Assembly (NCBI RefSeq): GCF_035594125.1 | Contig: NC_087151.1 | Location: forward strand, 23,601,331 to 23,665,330 | Length of the DNA: 64,000 nt | From: Scylla paramamosain | Taxonomy: Eukaryota > Arthropoda > Malacostraca > Decapoda > Portunidae | Direction: 5' to 3' | In this document: positions 62,883 to 64,000 of the stretch, in pieces | Position numbering within the stretch: the stretch's first letter is position 1 | Layout of the letters: the number at the start of each line of letters is the position of its first letter | The notes under the pieces: model-generated | What the model saw: only the letters and a program-made list of their open reading frames with translations | The model's database searches: none | Told to the model about the DNA's origin: nothing | Translations under genes and position numbers: made by a program

Positions 62883-63810
62883 CGAAATCGCCCACACCAC
62901 GGGCGAAATCAGGCCACGGGCGGTCAGTGAAAGTGAAGGTGACAGCCTCAGTCCCCGCCGTCACAGATGCTTCGTCCAAGGTAAAGGGATCGCAGGTAAC
63001 GGAACCACGTGGGTAGTCACGACGACCTTGGCTATCTGGAAGAGGCAGGACATTGGAATGTACTGAGATGTCAGAGGGAACACGTGATGGCAAGACTTGC
63101 CACCCAGGCCGTCCAGGACCCGCGTGTGCGACTAGCGCATGGCAGCTGCGTGGTGGCGTTGCCACCCACTTTCCTGATGCGTTCAGACCTCCCCCACCCT
63201 CTTCCCTTCCGTCAACCTTGACCATTGAGTGGTGGAGACATTGGAATGTACTGAGATATCGGAGGGAACATGTGATGGCAAGACTCAAACCACCCTGGCT
63301 GTCCAGGATCCATGCGAGTGAAAGGGAGGCCTCTATGGCAATGTCGTCAGGAGTCTCCCAGACCACGCGTGCGATGGCGACCCTAACGTGTATCTGTCAG
63401 TGATCCCAGCTGCCTGCCGTGCCTGATGCGTTCAGTCCCCCCACCCCCTTCCCATTCAATTATTTCCCACCCACCATCATTGATTGATTTAGTCATTCCA
63501 TAGCCACTGAAGGATAAGGACACACGCCCCCACCTCTCCCGTCAGCGCCGCCATCGCCTTCCCGCCCGCCCCCCCTTAACATGGGCCCTGGTGACGTCGT
63601 CGTGAATGATCCGCTCCTCCTCCCCGCGTTAATTTACAGCCAGGGTCGCCATTCTGAAATGGATTGCCACTGAGGCCTCCGGAAAATTGTCATGGGAGTC
63701 GCCCATCCTAATTTGGCATTGCCATGGGAGTCCCCATTCCATGGAGACTCCCATGGCATGCCAATTTAGGATGGGCAACTCCCATGGCAATTTCCCTACT
63801 ACTTACTTTT
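62883..63810. repeat. GC-rich non-coding flank, copy 2
   Basis: Matches 50181-51107, including the ~195-bp tandem repeat (about 63048-63442), the C tract (63563-63577) and the hairpin. Differences are single substitutions such as GGCCTCCATGG against GGCCTCTATGG. The downstream satellite (63811-64000) also matches copy 1. Confidence 0.8.
63686..63791. repeat. 106-bp hairpin, copy 2
   Basis: Same inverted repeat as 50991-51096, with no change that I can see by eye. Confidence 0.9.
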
Positions 63811-64000
63811 TAGCGTTTTGATACATGAGAAGCTCAAAAACACAAAACACCCAAAAAATACACATTTTTTGTATTGTTCTTTTGTATCCCAGTATAGGGT
63901 GCTTTCTATGTAATTTAGCGTTTTTAGTGCCTAAAACACTAAAAACAGATGAAGTGCTATATACATATGAAGTGCTATTCACGCATTTTTAGCATTTTGT

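Larger units (their letters stand above)
61743..64000 (+). repeat. Second copy of Polinton 3' end plus flank plus satellite edge
   Basis: Starts at CAAACATCTTTGATT inside a satellite monomer and matches 48730-51308, continuing to the window end. Identity is very high by eye. Indels: it lacks the ~480-bp insert at 49682, has about 190 bp (62678-62870) absent from copy 1, and a 3-bp gain in CGCATCATCATG. The left junction shares CAAACA with satellite, so short homology may have guided the join. Confidence 0.93.

Overview
This window looks like repeat-dense, gene-poor chromosomal DNA of an arthropod, probably a decapod crustacean. I see no intact host gene. The evidence for an arthropod is a degenerate CCTAA/TTAGG telomere-type tract (53166-53252), APE-type LINE fragments of the kind common in crab genomes, a Ty3/Gypsy element and a Polinton/Maverick (adintovirus-like) element. 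The decapod assignment is inference; only the repeats themselves are seen.

The matrix is an AT-rich satellite with a diverged monomer of about 95 bp, whose core carries TTTTGCATGC and GCGTTTTGGTACC. The monomers are not random variants. In one set of blocks (5178-9705, 26621-34923, 37356-40621, 51108-61742) five recognisable monomer types follow each other in fixed order, giving a higher-order unit of about 470 bp. In another set (9705-26620 and 40622-41788) eleven different types follow each other, giving a unit of about 0.95-1 kb. The array points rightward in 5178-17323, leftward in 17437-40621 and rightward again from 40622.

Layout: 1-5177, minus-strand Gypsy element (5' LTR, tRNA-iMet primer binding site, a gag-pol frame broken by one stop). 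5178-41788, satellite broken up by five LINE pieces and one LINE 3'-end scrap. Inside this stretch lie a large inverted duplication (14719-17436 against 23900-26620), a direct duplication (26623-28650 against 38519-40621) and a third copy of part of the inverted arm (40632-41788). 41789-49681, a decayed Polinton with all genes on the plus strand: PolB, packaging ATPase, integrase, penton-like minor capsid protein, a small basic minor protein, double-jelly-roll major capsid protein and adenain-like protease. Only the ATPase is fully open. 49682-51107, a GC-rich non-coding flank with a 195-bp tandem repeat and a 106-bp hairpin. 51108-61742, satellite again, with a 329-bp TA tract and the telomere-type tract. 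61743-64000, a second copy of the Polinton 3' end plus its flank, sharing the same disabling mutations.

The Polinton genes once formed a virus-like self-replicating unit: integrase and protein-primed polymerase for mobility, ATPase, protease and two capsid proteins for virion formation. Here it is a fossil that has been truncated, then partly re-duplicated together with its satellite surroundings. The most informative features are the two higher-order satellite families with sharp borders, and the nested duplications whose breakpoints coincide with those borders.
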